A DNA stretch of 64,000 nucleotides from Prevotella melaninogenica (GTDB lineage: Bacteria; Bacteroidota; Bacteroidia; Bacteroidales; Bacteroidaceae), in assembly GCF_003609775.1 (NCBI RefSeq), contig NZ_AP018049.1:744001-808000 (forward strand). The letters run 5' to 3'. The notes under the pieces were generated by a model, which saw only the letters and a list, made by a program, of their open reading frames with translations, had not been told where the DNA came from and did not search any database. Positions 26,706-35,514 of this stretch are shown here, piece by piece. Positions within the stretch are counted from its first letter, which is position 1. Each line of letters begins with the position of its first letter. The translations under genes and the position numbers were made by a program.

Positions 26706-27662
26706 ATGAAGAATCAGAAAATGTATGAGCCCGATGATAAGATGATTTATCTTATCAGAGATAATTATGACCTATTACAGAGCTTGGGTAGCTTTGGTAT
26801 AAATTTGGGCTTTGGCGATAAGAGCGTGAGAGAGGTTTGTGATGATCAGAATGTAGATACATACACCTTCTTAGCTGTTGTCAATTTTACGATAAATGGA
26901 TTTAAAGGATTTGATGATGTTGACAGATTGTCCATCCCAACCCTTATACAATATTTGAGAGCGAGTCATACATATTATCTTGAATATAAGTTACCTTTCA
27001 TACGTAAGGAGTTATGTGCTTCTTTGGATGAAACAGATAATCTGGCTCGTCTTATTATTCGTCTTTATGATGAATATGCTCATTCTATTCACAACCACAT
27101 GCAGTATGAGGAGAAGAACGTGTTCCCATACGTTGACTCATTGTTGAAAGGTGAGGCAAATGATGCATACGATGTAGAGACTTATTCTAAGCATCATAGC
27201 CAGACAGACGTGAAGTTGCGTGAGTTGAAGAGTATTATTATCAAGTATCTTCCTTCTGATGCGCATCATAACAACCGTCTTACAGCTACGTTATATGACA
27301 TATATAATTGCGAAGCATGGCTTGAACAGCATGCTTTGGTTGAAGAAGAAATCTTTATTCCAGTAATCAGGCGCTTAGAGCAGAAGAGTAAGCAGAATGA
27401 TGTTAGTGCGAAGATTTCAAACATGATTACGCAGAACCCTGTTTCAAATGAGGTGCTTAGTGATCGTGAAAAGGATGTGATTGTAGCTGTTGCGCAGGGA
27501 ATGACAAACAAGGAGATAGCTGACCATTTATGTATCTCTACAAATACTGTCATTACGCATCGCCGTAATATCGCCCGTAAGTTGCAGATACATTCACCTG
27601 CAGGATTGACAATCTATGCGATTGTTAATAATCTTGTGGATATCAGTAGTGTAAAACTTTAA
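26706..27662 (+). CDS. LuxR-type regulator with hemerythrin-like N-terminal domain
   Basis: A 318-residue protein joining a hemerythrin/RIC (YtfE-like) helical domain to a LuxR helix-turn-helix. Candidate di-iron ligands are seen in ASHTYYLEYKLPFIRKEL, HNHMQYEEKNVFPYV, YSKHHSQTD and EQHALVEEEIFIPVI (about residues 85-230). The C-terminal LSDREKDVIVAVAQGMTNKEIADHL with NTVITHRRNI is a standard LuxR/NarL DNA-binding unit. I use the ATG at 26706, because the longer frame would begin with TTG inside the probable promoter (TTATTTTG). It likely senses oxygen, nitric oxide or oxidants and acts as a transcription factor. The next gene is a LuxR protein with a closely similar C-terminus. Confidence 0.85.
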   Translation: MKNQKMYEPDDKMIYLIRDNYDLLQSLGSFGINLGFGDKSVREVCDDQNVDTYTFLAVVNFTINGFKGFDDVDRLSIPTLIQYLRASHTYYLEYKLPFIRKELCASLDETDNLARLIIRLYDEYAHSIHNHMQYEEKNVFPYVDSLLKGEANDAYDVETYSKHHSQTDVKLRELKSIIIKYLPSDAHHNNRLTATLYDIYNCEAWLEQHALVEEEIFIPVIRRLEQKSKQNDVSAKISNMITQNPVSNEVLSDREKDVIVAVAQGMTNKEIADHLCISTNTVITHRRNIARKLQIHSPAGLTIYAIVNNLVDISSVKL

Positions 27663-27673
27663 TAGAAATCAGA

Positions 27674-27700
27674 TAATAGGGTGGGTGAGTCACCCTATTA
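27674..27700 (+). promoter_or_regulatory. Perfect 10-base hairpin between the two LuxR genes
   Basis: TAATAGGGTG and CACCCTATTA surround a seven-base loop, 12 bases after one stop and 14 before the next ATG. Only a weak T-run follows, so it may be a partial terminator, an RNA-stability hairpin or an operator for one of these regulators. Confidence 0.6.
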
Positions 27701-27713
27701 CTTTATAAATAAA

Positions 27714-28331
27714 ATGATGGAACATCCAGCTAACATGAGTATGGGGCGTCCCAAGATAGCTATAGTTGATTCTAATACACTTGTGGTTTTAGGACTGAAA
27801 CAGCTGTTACAGAATGTTATGCCAATCATGACTGTTGAGTCTTTCTCAAGTTTTCAAGAGTTTGAGAAAGCACAGGTTGACTCATACTATCATTACTTTG
27901 TGTCACAAGTAATTGTTCTTGAAAATAGACAATTCTTCTCACAATGTATTCACAAAACCATTGTCTTAACACTTACAAAGGACCCAAATGCTCAGCTTTC
28001 AGGTTTCCATAGTTTCTGTATCAATGTGCCTGAAGATGAGCTTGTAAAAGCAATTCTAAAGATTGCACAGTACGGTCATTCTGGTGGTAAGAATCTTCCA
28101 GAACTTCCGCAGGTCTTAAAGAATAAGATTCTAAGCAATCGTGAGATTGAGGTTTTATCTTTGATTGTTCAAGGGTTGATAAACAAAGAGATTGCAGAGA
28201 AACTAAATATCAGTCTGACAACAGTTATTACTCACCGCAAGAATATTATGGACAAGCTTGGAATGAAGAGTGTGTCTGCCTTAACTATCTATGCGGTGAT
28301 GCATGGTTATATTGATATCAATAAGATTTAA
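27714..28331 (+). CDS. LuxR/NarL-type regulator with degenerate receiver domain
   Basis: A 205-residue protein with an N-terminal receiver-like domain (PKIAIVDSNTLVVLGLKQLLQ) and a C-terminal LuxR HTH (LSNREIEVLSLIVQGLINKEIAEKL, TTVITHRKNIMDKLG). The strand that should carry the phosphorylated Asp reads VSQVIVLENRQF, with no Asp at the usual place, so it is probably not a normal phospho-switch. I chose ATG at 27714; an upstream GTG at 27681 lies inside a hairpin. The HTH and tail (ALTIYAVMHGYIDI) are clearly paralogous to those of the preceding hemerythrin regulator (GLTIYAIVNNLVDI). The pair probably regulates the same or overlapping promoters. Confidence 0.8.
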   Translation: MMEHPANMSMGRPKIAIVDSNTLVVLGLKQLLQNVMPIMTVESFSSFQEFEKAQVDSYYHYFVSQVIVLENRQFFSQCIHKTIVLTLTKDPNAQLSGFHSFCINVPEDELVKAILKIAQYGHSGGKNLPELPQVLKNKILSNREIEVLSLIVQGLINKEIAEKLNISLTTVITHRKNIMDKLGMKSVSALTIYAVMHGYIDINKI

Positions 28332-28339
28332 TACGGCTA

Positions 28340-28381
28340 ATTTGCTATTTCCTTTCCGTTATAGGAATGGAGATAGCAAAT
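28340..28381. terminator. Bidirectional hairpin between convergent genes
   Basis: Eighteen-base arms (28340-28357 and 28364-28381) pair with 16 matches and a six-base loop. It sits between the convergent LuxR and phospholipase D genes and includes the last codons of the latter. Confidence 0.75.
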
Positions 28382-29705
28382 GAGCAAACCAGCCACGGAA
28401 ACGCTGCCATGGTGTACGCCATTGTTTCCACTTTTCTTCGGTAAGCTTAAAACTATCTTTCTTTTGCGCCTCAAAGATCTCATCTAATTCATGGGTCGTA
28501 CATGCATCAACTATAACAGCATTTTCTTCACGGTCCCAACGTAGGCTTCTTGCATTAAGATTAGCTGATCCAACTGTGCAGAATTGTCCATCTACAGTGA
28601 TAATCTTGGTATGGTGGAAACCTTTTTCATACATCCATATCGTACACCCTTTTTTCATTAGTTGATGTGCATTATAAAACCCACAGTCAGGAGTAAGAGG
28701 GATGTCACTCTTTACACTCAGTAGAATTTCAACCTTTACCCCTCGTTTTACAGCATTCCTCAAAGCTTTCTTTAAGGCTCTGCTAAGGGTAAAATATGGA
28801 TTAATAAGTTTAATACTATCCTTTGCATCATTGATAGCATTAATATAAAAATAGCGTATAATATCCTTTGAAACGTGCGGTTCACGGTTAATAACCCCCA
28901 CCATCTTACTCCCTGCACTCCCACAAGTATCAGGCTTCAATCCTGTTATATAATCAGCATTGGAGATACCACGATAGTATTTAGCACCATGTACTCTTTG
29001 TCCTGATGCTAAAAACCACATATTAAGAAAGATGTTCTGCAATGTATTAACCTCGTCTCCTTCTATTCTGCAATGCATATCATGCCATGAGCCAACGACT
29101 TCAGTTCCATTAATATAATAGTCTGCTACATTCATTCCACCCGTATAGGCAACCTTGCCATCGATAACAACAATCTTACGATGGTCACGATTGAATATGT
29201 CATGTAGCCATGGGAACTCCATTGGCTTAAACTCATAAATCTCAATGCCTTTTTCACGAATTGCCTTCAGGTGTCGTTTCTTCATAGGACGATTATTACT
29301 TGCATTGCCAAAGCCATCGAAGACAGCCCTAACTTCAACTCCTTCTTTTGCCTTTGCAGCTAAATGCCGTATCAGTTCCTCATTGATAGAATCATTGCGG
29401 AAGTTGAAGTATTCCAAGTGAATGCTTGAACGCGCTTGATCAATTGCTTTAAAAAGGTCATTAAATTTATCTTTACCAGTTGTAAGAAGCGTTACAGAGT
29501 TGTTATGAGAGAAGTGTACATTCTTCTTGCGAAGCTGATTAACAATCATTGAATCTGCTCTGTCCGCAAGTATCTTGTGTCCTTCAGGTACAGCGTTTAG
29601 TGTCTCTGTTTGTGCTGAAAGACATGTTGGAAACAATATGTAAGATAATGCCATCACCCATGTGATGGCTTTTTTTGTATTAAAGTTCACTTTTTTCTCT
29701 CTCAT
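28359..29705 (-). CDS. Phospholipase D-family protein (cardiolipin synthase-like)
   Basis: A 448-residue PLD-superfamily enzyme. Two HKD motifs are visible: HDIFNRDHRKIVVIDGKVAYTGG (about residue 190) and KGFHHTKIITVDGQFCTVGSANLNARS (about residue 375), spaced as in cardiolipin synthases. The N-terminus has a hydrophobic segment (AITWVMALSYILFPTCLSAQ) that ends like a cleavable signal peptide, unlike the two-helix anchor of ClsA, so the protein may be periplasmic. I chose ATG at 29705 (MREKKVNFN); a TTG start 36 bases upstream is possible. It probably makes cardiolipin or exchanges head groups. It lies 87 bases downstream of kdsD on the same strand. Confidence 0.85.
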   Translation of the reverse strand: MREKKVNFNTKKAITWVMALSYILFPTCLSAQTETLNAVPEGHKILADRADSMIVNQLRKKNVHFSHNNSVTLLTTGKDKFNDLFKAIDQARSSIHLEYFNFRNDSINEELIRHLAAKAKEGVEVRAVFDGFGNASNNRPMKKRHLKAIREKGIEIYEFKPMEFPWLHDIFNRDHRKIVVIDGKVAYTGGMNVADYYINGTEVVGSWHDMHCRIEGDEVNTLQNIFLNMWFLASGQRVHGAKYYRGISNADYITGLKPDTCGSAGSKMVGVINREPHVSKDIIRYFYINAINDAKDSIKLINPYFTLSRALKKALRNAVKRGVKVEILLSVKSDIPLTPDCGFYNAHQLMKKGCTIWMYEKGFHHTKIITVDGQFCTVGSANLNARSLRWDREENAVIVDACTTHELDEIFEAQKKDSFKLTEEKWKQWRTPWQRFRGWFAHLLSPFL

Positions 29706-29792
29706 TTTCGTCAATAGCAAGCAATAGCCTATATCAAACAAAGCTTATTATGCTCAATATAAATATCGTAGATAAGATAGTAAAATACTATT

Positions 29793-30764
29793 TTACAGCA
29801 TACAACTATAATGGTCAACAACACCTAATAGGTGTCTTTCCGCATCGCACACTAACACAGTATGCACCTTGTTTTGCTGCATAATCTGTTGAATCTCTGT
29901 AATCTTAGTTGTTGGTAAGACTATCTTAGGTTCCTTTGTCATAATGTCACTGACTGTATGATCAAAGAACTCAGCCTGCCAACGTTCCATAGCTCTACGG
30001 ATATCACCATCCGTTATCAATCCTATCACCTTACCATTGTCAAGCGATACACCTAAACCAAGTTTACCCTTACTAACATGTATGATGGCTTCTCCTAAGT
30101 GCATATCCTTTGGAATAATAGGAAGTTCGTCTGAACGCATTACATCTTGAGCTGTTGTCAACAATCGTTTACCCAATTCTCCACCTGGGTGAAACTGTGC
30201 AAAGTCTTGTGGCTTAAAGTTACGAACACGCATAAGTGCAATCGCTAAAGCATCACCCATAACGAGTGCTGCCGTTGTTGAGCTGGTTGGAGCAAGGTTG
30301 AGAGGGCACGCTTCTTTCTCAACCCAAACCTTTAAGTGGGCTGAAGAATATTTAGCTAATAACGAATTTGGATTGGCACTCATTCCGATAATAGGAATAT
30401 TCATGTGAAGTACCATTGGAATGAAACGTAGCAACTCGTCTGTCTGTCCAGAATTTGACAATGCCAATACCACATCGTCCTTTGTCATTACGCCCAAATC
30501 GCCATGATAGACGTCCAAAGGATTAACAAAGAATGCAGGTGTACCTGTAGAAGAAAGGGTTGCAGCAATCTTAGCACCAATGTTTCCACTTTTGCCAACA
30601 CCCGTAACGATAACCTTACCTGTACAATGGAACATCAAGCTAACAGCCTTATCGAAGTTCTCATCTAACTGGTTAATCAGGTTAAGTGTTGCTTCAGCCT
30701 CTTCTCTGATACACTGTGTAGCATACGCTCTGACTTGTGTCAATCTTTGTTCTGCTTCGTTCAT
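29793..30764 (-). CDS. kdsD: D-arabinose 5-phosphate isomerase (KpsF/GutQ type)
   Basis: A 323-residue enzyme that converts ribulose 5-phosphate to arabinose 5-phosphate, the first step to Kdo. The SIS domain shows VTGVGKSGNIGAKIAATLSSTGTP and LSNSGQTDELLRFIP (about residues 55-120). Two CBS domains follow: one includes DELPIIPKDMHLGEAI, the other VSDIMTKEPKIVLPTTKI (about residues 200-320). Length matches the family. Its start overlaps the kdsA stop by four bases, which strongly supports a Kdo role over other sugar isomerases of this family. Confidence 0.93.
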   Translation of the reverse strand: MNEAEQRLTQVRAYATQCIREEAEATLNLINQLDENFDKAVSLMFHCTGKVIVTGVGKSGNIGAKIAATLSSTGTPAFFVNPLDVYHGDLGVMTKDDVVLALSNSGQTDELLRFIPMVLHMNIPIIGMSANPNSLLAKYSSAHLKVWVEKEACPLNLAPTSSTTAALVMGDALAIALMRVRNFKPQDFAQFHPGGELGKRLLTTAQDVMRSDELPIIPKDMHLGEAIIHVSKGKLGLGVSLDNGKVIGLITDGDIRRAMERWQAEFFDHTVSDIMTKEPKIVLPTTKITEIQQIMQQNKVHTVLVCDAERHLLGVVDHYSCML

Positions 30765-31519
30765 ACCAGTTTCCCAATTAATTCATCTAACTTATCAAGT
30801 TCTAACATATTTGCAGCATCTGATAGTCCTGCGTCTGGAGTAGGGTGTACTTCAAAGAAGTAGCCTGTTGCTCCAAAGGCTTTGGCTGCTAATGCCATTG
30901 AAGGAACAAACTTACGATCGCCAACCGTCTTACCGTCTCCTGCACTTGGACGCTGTACACTGTGTGTACAATCCATAATGACATTAGGAACGATTTCTTT
31001 CATGTCAGGGATATTACGGAAGTCAACAACAAGGTTGTTATATCCAAAGCTATTACCACGTTCAGTCAACCACACATCCTTAGCTCCACTTTCCTGACAC
31101 TTCTGTACAGGATAGCACATATCTCTACCACTAAGGAACTGTGCTTTCTTGATGTTTACAATCTTGCCAGTCTTTGCAGCAGCCACTAATAAGTCGGTCT
31201 GACGACAAAGGAAAGCAGGAATCTGGATGACATCAATAACTTCTCCAACAGCCTCAGCCTGATAACTCTCATGGATATCTGTCAGTAATCGTAATCCATA
31301 CTTATCCTTGATAGCTTGCAACATCGAAAGACCTTTGTTGAGTCCTGGACCACGGAAAGAGTGTATGCTTGTACGATTAGCTTTATCAAAGCTTGCCTTA
31401 AAAATGATATCAATATCGTATTTCTTATTAAGCCTAACCAACTCTTCTGCAACAGTGCTGAGCAGTTCTGGGCTTTCAATAACGCAGGGGCCTGCAATGA
31501 AAGTAGGTTTATTCATCAT
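30761..31519 (-). CDS. kdsA: 3-deoxy-8-phosphooctulonate synthase
   Basis: A 252-residue DAHP/Kdo8P-synthase family enzyme condensing arabinose 5-phosphate with PEP. Seen are FIAGPCVIES at the N-terminus, FKASFDKANRTS, LLTDIH, IQIPAFLCRQTDLL and DCTHSVQRPSAG near the C-terminus; these are typical of KdsA and not of AroF/G. The two cytosolic sugar-acid steps (kdsA, kdsD) are thus in one operon, feeding lipid A-core synthesis. A promoter (TTTG-N20-TAACTTTG) lies about 65-95 bases upstream. A second ATG directly follows the first, so the start may be either. Confidence 0.95.
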   Translation of the reverse strand: MMNKPTFIAGPCVIESPELLSTVAEELVRLNKKYDIDIIFKASFDKANRTSIHSFRGPGLNKGLSMLQAIKDKYGLRLLTDIHESYQAEAVGEVIDVIQIPAFLCRQTDLLVAAAKTGKIVNIKKAQFLSGRDMCYPVQKCQESGAKDVWLTERGNSFGYNNLVVDFRNIPDMKEIVPNVIMDCTHSVQRPSAGDGKTVGDRKFVPSMALAAKAFGATGYFFEVHPTPDAGLSDAANMLELDKLDELIGKLV

Positions 31520-31583
31520 AACTTGATAGTATATAAAGCTCCTGTCACCATGAAATATTGATATGTTCTATCAGAAGCTACTG

Positions 31584-31615
31584 CAAAGTTATATATAATA
31601 AGGTGAACAGACAAA
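31584..31615 (-). promoter_or_regulatory. Promoter of the kdsA-kdsD operon
   Basis: TTTG, 20 bases, TAACTTTG on the minus strand, 65 bases before the kdsA ATG at 31519. Confidence 0.65.
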
Positions 31616-31786
31616 TGATTAACGTTCATTTAGATGTTTAAAGTAAAACTTATGCATAAAATTTGGTTGTTTAATAGAAAACCTTTTACTTTGCACCCAG
31701 AAAACAGAGCTTATTACCCCTTTATGGGTGGTATGTAGCATAAGGTAAATAGATTTAATTCAGTATTAATTTAAAAGTTTTCTATT

Positions 31787-32323
31787 ATGAAAAAGATTTT
31801 ATTGTCATTTGCAGTAGCATGTGTTTCACTTGCAGCAAGCGCACAGGGTTATGTTGGTGGTAGCATTGGTATCGCTTCATCAAAGATTGGCAATTCAGAG
31901 AACGTAACAACTTATCAGGTTCTCCCTGAGATTGGTGTTAATCTCGACGAGAACTGGGCAATCGGTACAGTAGTTGGTTGGGGTAAAGGTAATCCTGTTA
32001 ACATCGAGAGCGAGAATTCAGTTAATAACTACTTCAAGTTGGAGCCATACGTTCGTTACACTTATGCACGTAGCAAGTATGTAAATGGATTCATTGATGG
32101 TGGCTTTGCTTACCAGCATTATAGAGGTGGTACAAACGCATGGTCTGTAGGTTTGAAGCCAGGTGTTGCTGTAAACGTTAGCCCAAAGGTAAGTTTCGTA
32201 GCTCACGTAGGTTTCGCTGGTTGGAAGTCTGTTAAGCAGAAGGGTTCAAGCGTAGATGCTCACACTTGGGGTGCAAGCCTCGATGGCAACAACATTACAT
32301 TCGGTGTTTACTACAACTTCTAA
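31787..32323 (+). CDS. Small outer-membrane beta-barrel protein
   Basis: A 178-residue protein with a signal peptide (KKILLSFAVACVSLAASAQG) and an eight-strand-like barrel pattern rich in Gly, Tyr and Asn, ending in aromatic FGVYYNF. It fits the OmpA-like/OMP_b-brl porin family found abundantly in Prevotella. Codon choice is highly biased, so it is likely an abundant surface protein. A TTACTTTG box near 31690 and a roughly 90-base leader precede it, and a strong hairpin terminator follows, so it is a single-gene transcript. Its ligand or role is unknown. Confidence 0.85.
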   Translation: MKKILLSFAVACVSLAASAQGYVGGSIGIASSKIGNSENVTTYQVLPEIGVNLDENWAIGTVVGWGKGNPVNIESENSVNNYFKLEPYVRYTYARSKYVNGFIDGGFAYQHYRGGTNAWSVGLKPGVAVNVSPKVSFVAHVGFAGWKSVKQKGSSVDAHTWGASLDGNNITFGVYYNF

Positions 32324-32355
32324 TAAATTGATTTGAACAAAGTTTAAGTTATATA

Positions 32356-32385
32356 GAGGGATGCATATTGCATCCCTCTTTTTTT
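32356..32385 (+). terminator. Terminator of the outer-membrane protein gene
   Basis: GAGGGATGCA and TGCATCCCTC pair perfectly around a three-base loop and are followed by seven T. Confidence 0.92.
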
Positions 32386-32489
32386 ATATTATAATACTAA
32401 CCATTGGTCTTATATTTGTCAACATTTCTTCTCTTTATCAAGTCTAATCAATGCTTTACTATATCTCTATTAAGCCTTACTTGGCTTTT

Positions 32490-32549
32490 AAAAGATGCCC
32501 TTTTGATCTCTTATTAACGCCTTTTTAAATGCTAAGCAAGCATCTTTTA
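32490..32549 (+). repeat. Family-2 repeat, copy c
   Basis: It matches copies a and b: AAAAGATGCCCTTTTGATC, TTATTAACGCCTTTTTA, AAGCAAGCATCTTTT. The CTTTT cores fall at 32500, 32522 (one substitution) and 32544, again 22 bases apart. It lies between convergent genes. Confidence 0.75.
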
Positions 32550-32784
32550 CTTCTGTAATGTGTAATCAATTGATTTTATGATAGTTATAAGTATCTTTGA
32601 AAAGCGTATTCTTGAGTTGTTTTAATTAAGTTTATGTTGTTATTCTGTAATAACTTTTTTAGCATAATAGCTGTTGATATATGTAGAAAAACAAGTAATA
32701 AGTTTCTTATTACATACTTGTACTCATCGTTCCAAACGTTGAGTTGCATTCTCTCCAATAATATATAGCTTGGAGTTTGCCCTT

Positions 32785-32826
32785 CGCACCATTGGTGTTA
32801 AGCATTCGCACCACACGTGCTAAGCC
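32785..32826 (+). repeat. Family-1 palindromic repeat, copy D (two units)
   Basis: CGCACCATTGGTGTT (32785) and CGCACCACACGTGCT (32807) are 22 bases apart, with a weaker unit AACACAATTGTAGG at 32829. The rest of the 32324-32964 spacer holds the family-2 copy, a terminator and AT-rich sequence, with no gene. Confidence 0.8.
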
Positions 32827-32964
32827 TCAACACAATTGTAGGAGAGGGTAAAAAGGCTTATAATCGTCATCATATATATGACGAAATAAGCCTATTCTGA
32901 CTAACAAAATGGAGTGTATTTTACCTACCTATAGTCCTTATACCTAAGTAAATAGACTAATGTG

Positions 32965-35328
32965 TTAGATTTCATGTTGATGCTTAATTGTAATCTCACG
33001 CTGTGGGAATGGGATTTCAATGCCGTTATTGTTCAGCGTATCATAGATACATTCCATAACAACTGATATATCATCTCCCTGTGTTAACACGTTCAGCCAA
33101 ACAAGAATCTTCAGTGTAATACAGCTATCGTCGAAACTTTTAAGTCTGACAATAATATCCTTATTTTCATTAGTGATACCAAGTTTCGCTATAGCATCTA
33201 TAAGAAGTTCTCTTACTTCTTTTACATTAGTGCCGTATGCAACGCCTACTTCAATAACTCCCACTTCATAACCATCGTTCTTAGTCATGTTTTTATAGTT
33301 CTTTGTGAAGAGTTGTGAGTTCTGAAAAGCAATTGTTGAACCATCGAGCGCATCAATCACTGTTGAGGTATAGTTGATAGAACTAACCTTACCACGTATG
33401 CCATCACAGATAATGTAATCGCCAATCTTAATACGTCCTGCCATCAAAGAGATACCATAATAGATATTCTCCAGAATATCCTTCATGGCAAAACCGATAC
33501 CTGTTGACAGACCACCTGTTACGACTACCAGCCATGTACTGCTAACTTTGAATAAGCCAAGTGTAATCAATAACCAAGAACCCCATACAATTACCTGCAG
33601 TACATTGATATACATCGTAGCACGTGCTTCAGCCGTAGATGGATCATTTCTTTGGAGATATAACTTAATAGCATCTCTAATTGTCAGATTAAGGTAGTTA
33701 AAGATGAACCATAAGATAATAACGACTGCAATCGAGTAAACGCTAATCTGAATCTTATCTGAATCAATAAAGTTAGTGCGGAACAAGTTCCATGTTAAGC
33801 CACTAAGATTGAATACGTCAGTTGCCCAGTAAATAGCAATGATAAATGATATTACCAAGGTTGTTGGAATGAGGACAATATCAATAAATCGAAGGAACCA
33901 AACCTTATAGGGTGACAGCTTTTTGATAGGATGTTTCTCTCTGTACTGGTTCAGATAATCTTTAAAGAAAGCAATAGTAAGAATACAAGCCAACTGCATT
34001 GACCACCAAATAATTACCTGCACCGCAAACAGAGTGTATCCAATCCATGCACTTACAAGTGAGAAGATGAATACAAATTGAGAGATATATGCAAAATTCA
34101 AGTCGTAACGTGGAACAAGCTTATGGTATTTGTGAATCATTCTTGCCTGCCACAAAGTAGCAATGAGCAACAGAGGGGTGAAGAGGAGGGTTACGACAGA
34201 GCTTGGTAGCATCACAATGCGGAAGGCGATGACAAAGAAACCTATCATAATCAGCGGGTAGTAAATGCGGTAAGCATTATGTGTCTGTGAAGCCTCTACA
34301 CGCAGAAGTAGGGAAGCAAAGATGACTGCTAACATCCATGTATACTCCAAGAGTAGGCTACAAGCCATGTGTACGAAGTTAGAAGGCGAGAATAATCGGA
34401 TGATAATAAGTACGATACTAAATGTGATGACAGATGCAAGCATAATGATACATGTACGCTTGGCAAGGAAGCTTTGATTCTTCTGTTCAAAGCGATTGGT
34501 CTTCATCACTCTCGTTACAAGGAATCGAATACTCAGATAATTGATGATAATGGCTATCAACCCATAAATCAGAATCATACTAAAGAGGGTGATAATCCAT
34601 TTTACATCCCATTGTGATACGATGACAGTATTTGGTGTGTATTTCTCAGAGAGTGTTGTGCTCATCTGGCTGATGCGGAAACTAACCGACTTGAGAAACT
34701 TAAAGTAGTTGTCTCCAGCGTTTGTAAAGATGCCAGACTGAATCTCAGCATATCTTTTTTGGGCATAAGCATCAAGTGCTTGCAACTGCTGCTGGCTGTA
34801 TTTGTAGTATTGGATATACTCTTGATAAGAGTCATTGCGCTCCTTTAGCATCCTCCGAATACTTACTGCAAGCGTAAGACATACGTTACGATCAGTCTTC
34901 ATCTTAGGTGTAAGACCAATGGTGTACATCGTACTAAGAACGTTGACAAGGGAGTCGTAGCGTGCTATCTCCTCGTTACTCTCTGTAATAAGGTCATGGA
35001 AAGGACGTGTCTTTGTTTGAAAGTCTTTCCATAGCTCAGATGCTTGTTGGCATGCATAGGTGAGGTCAAAGATATTGTCTGTTTTCTGCGAATAGAGCAT
35101 CAATGACACCTGTGCAGACTTATCACCGATTTCTTTTAGCTGATTTGTCACCTGTTCAGTTATGAATCTTGAGTTGTTCAGCTGCTTTGTCTGTTCAATA
35201 TGCTGACTGATAAGTTCGTGGCGAAGTACTTGAAGTGAGTTCTTCAGTGAGTCTTCTTGTAGTACAGCACTTGCTGGAAGAGTCAGGATGAACAGCAATA
35301 TAGTGATAAAGAATAGCTTTTTGCGCAT
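32965..35328 (-). CDS. Large MscS-family mechanosensitive channel
   Basis: A 787-residue inner-membrane channel of the MscK/large-MscS type. A signal peptide (FFITILLFILTLPASAV) is followed by a helical periplasmic domain (about residues 25-235), then about ten membrane segments. The pore-lining helix and beta domain are recognisable: VVTGGLSTGIGFAMKDILENI, then IKIGDYIICDGIRGKVSSINYTSTVIDALDG and IAFQNSQLFTKNYKN (about residues 605-690). It opens on hypo-osmotic shock to release solutes. A TACCTTTG box lies 48 bases upstream. It is divergent from the BadF-type kinase gene. Confidence 0.9.
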   Translation of the reverse strand: MRKKLFFITILLFILTLPASAVLQEDSLKNSLQVLRHELISQHIEQTKQLNNSRFITEQVTNQLKEIGDKSAQVSLMLYSQKTDNIFDLTYACQQASELWKDFQTKTRPFHDLITESNEEIARYDSLVNVLSTMYTIGLTPKMKTDRNVCLTLAVSIRRMLKERNDSYQEYIQYYKYSQQQLQALDAYAQKRYAEIQSGIFTNAGDNYFKFLKSVSFRISQMSTTLSEKYTPNTVIVSQWDVKWIITLFSMILIYGLIAIIINYLSIRFLVTRVMKTNRFEQKNQSFLAKRTCIIMLASVITFSIVLIIIRLFSPSNFVHMACSLLLEYTWMLAVIFASLLLRVEASQTHNAYRIYYPLIMIGFFVIAFRIVMLPSSVVTLLFTPLLLIATLWQARMIHKYHKLVPRYDLNFAYISQFVFIFSLVSAWIGYTLFAVQVIIWWSMQLACILTIAFFKDYLNQYREKHPIKKLSPYKVWFLRFIDIVLIPTTLVISFIIAIYWATDVFNLSGLTWNLFRTNFIDSDKIQISVYSIAVVIILWFIFNYLNLTIRDAIKLYLQRNDPSTAEARATMYINVLQVIVWGSWLLITLGLFKVSSTWLVVVTGGLSTGIGFAMKDILENIYYGISLMAGRIKIGDYIICDGIRGKVSSINYTSTVIDALDGSTIAFQNSQLFTKNYKNMTKNDGYEVGVIEVGVAYGTNVKEVRELLIDAIAKLGITNENKDIIVRLKSFDDSCITLKILVWLNVLTQGDDISVVMECIYDTLNNNGIEIPFPQREITIKHQHEI

Positions 35329-35375
35329 ATCTGTTTTATTGTAAAGAATAGTTCTTATGATTGGTTTAATGTCTA

Positions 35376-35383
35376 CAAAGGTA
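35376..35383 (-). promoter_or_regulatory. -7 box of the MscS-type gene
   Basis: The minus strand reads TACCTTTG 48 bases before the ATG; no clear upstream TTTG at the right spacing. Confidence 0.45.
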
Positions 35384-35489
35384 CGGAAAGTTTGTCATTT
35401 AGACTTATATAGAAATGTAAAATGATACAAAAGATGTGTTTGTACATGCTTTTCTTTGGGCATAAGGCATATAAACGGATAAAAAATCG

Positions 35490-35497
35490 TAAGTTTG
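35490..35497 (+). promoter_or_regulatory. -7 box of the BadF-type kinase gene
   Basis: TAAGTTTG lies 18 bases before the ATG at 35515 and argues for that start over the in-frame ATG at 35422, which would be upstream of the promoter. Confidence 0.5.
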
Positions 35498-35514
35498 CAC
35501 GAAAAAAGTATACT

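Noticed and set aside
27681..27713. GTG start for the second LuxR gene
   Set aside because: It falls in a perfect hairpin and the extra residues do not resemble the family; ATG at 27714 fits.
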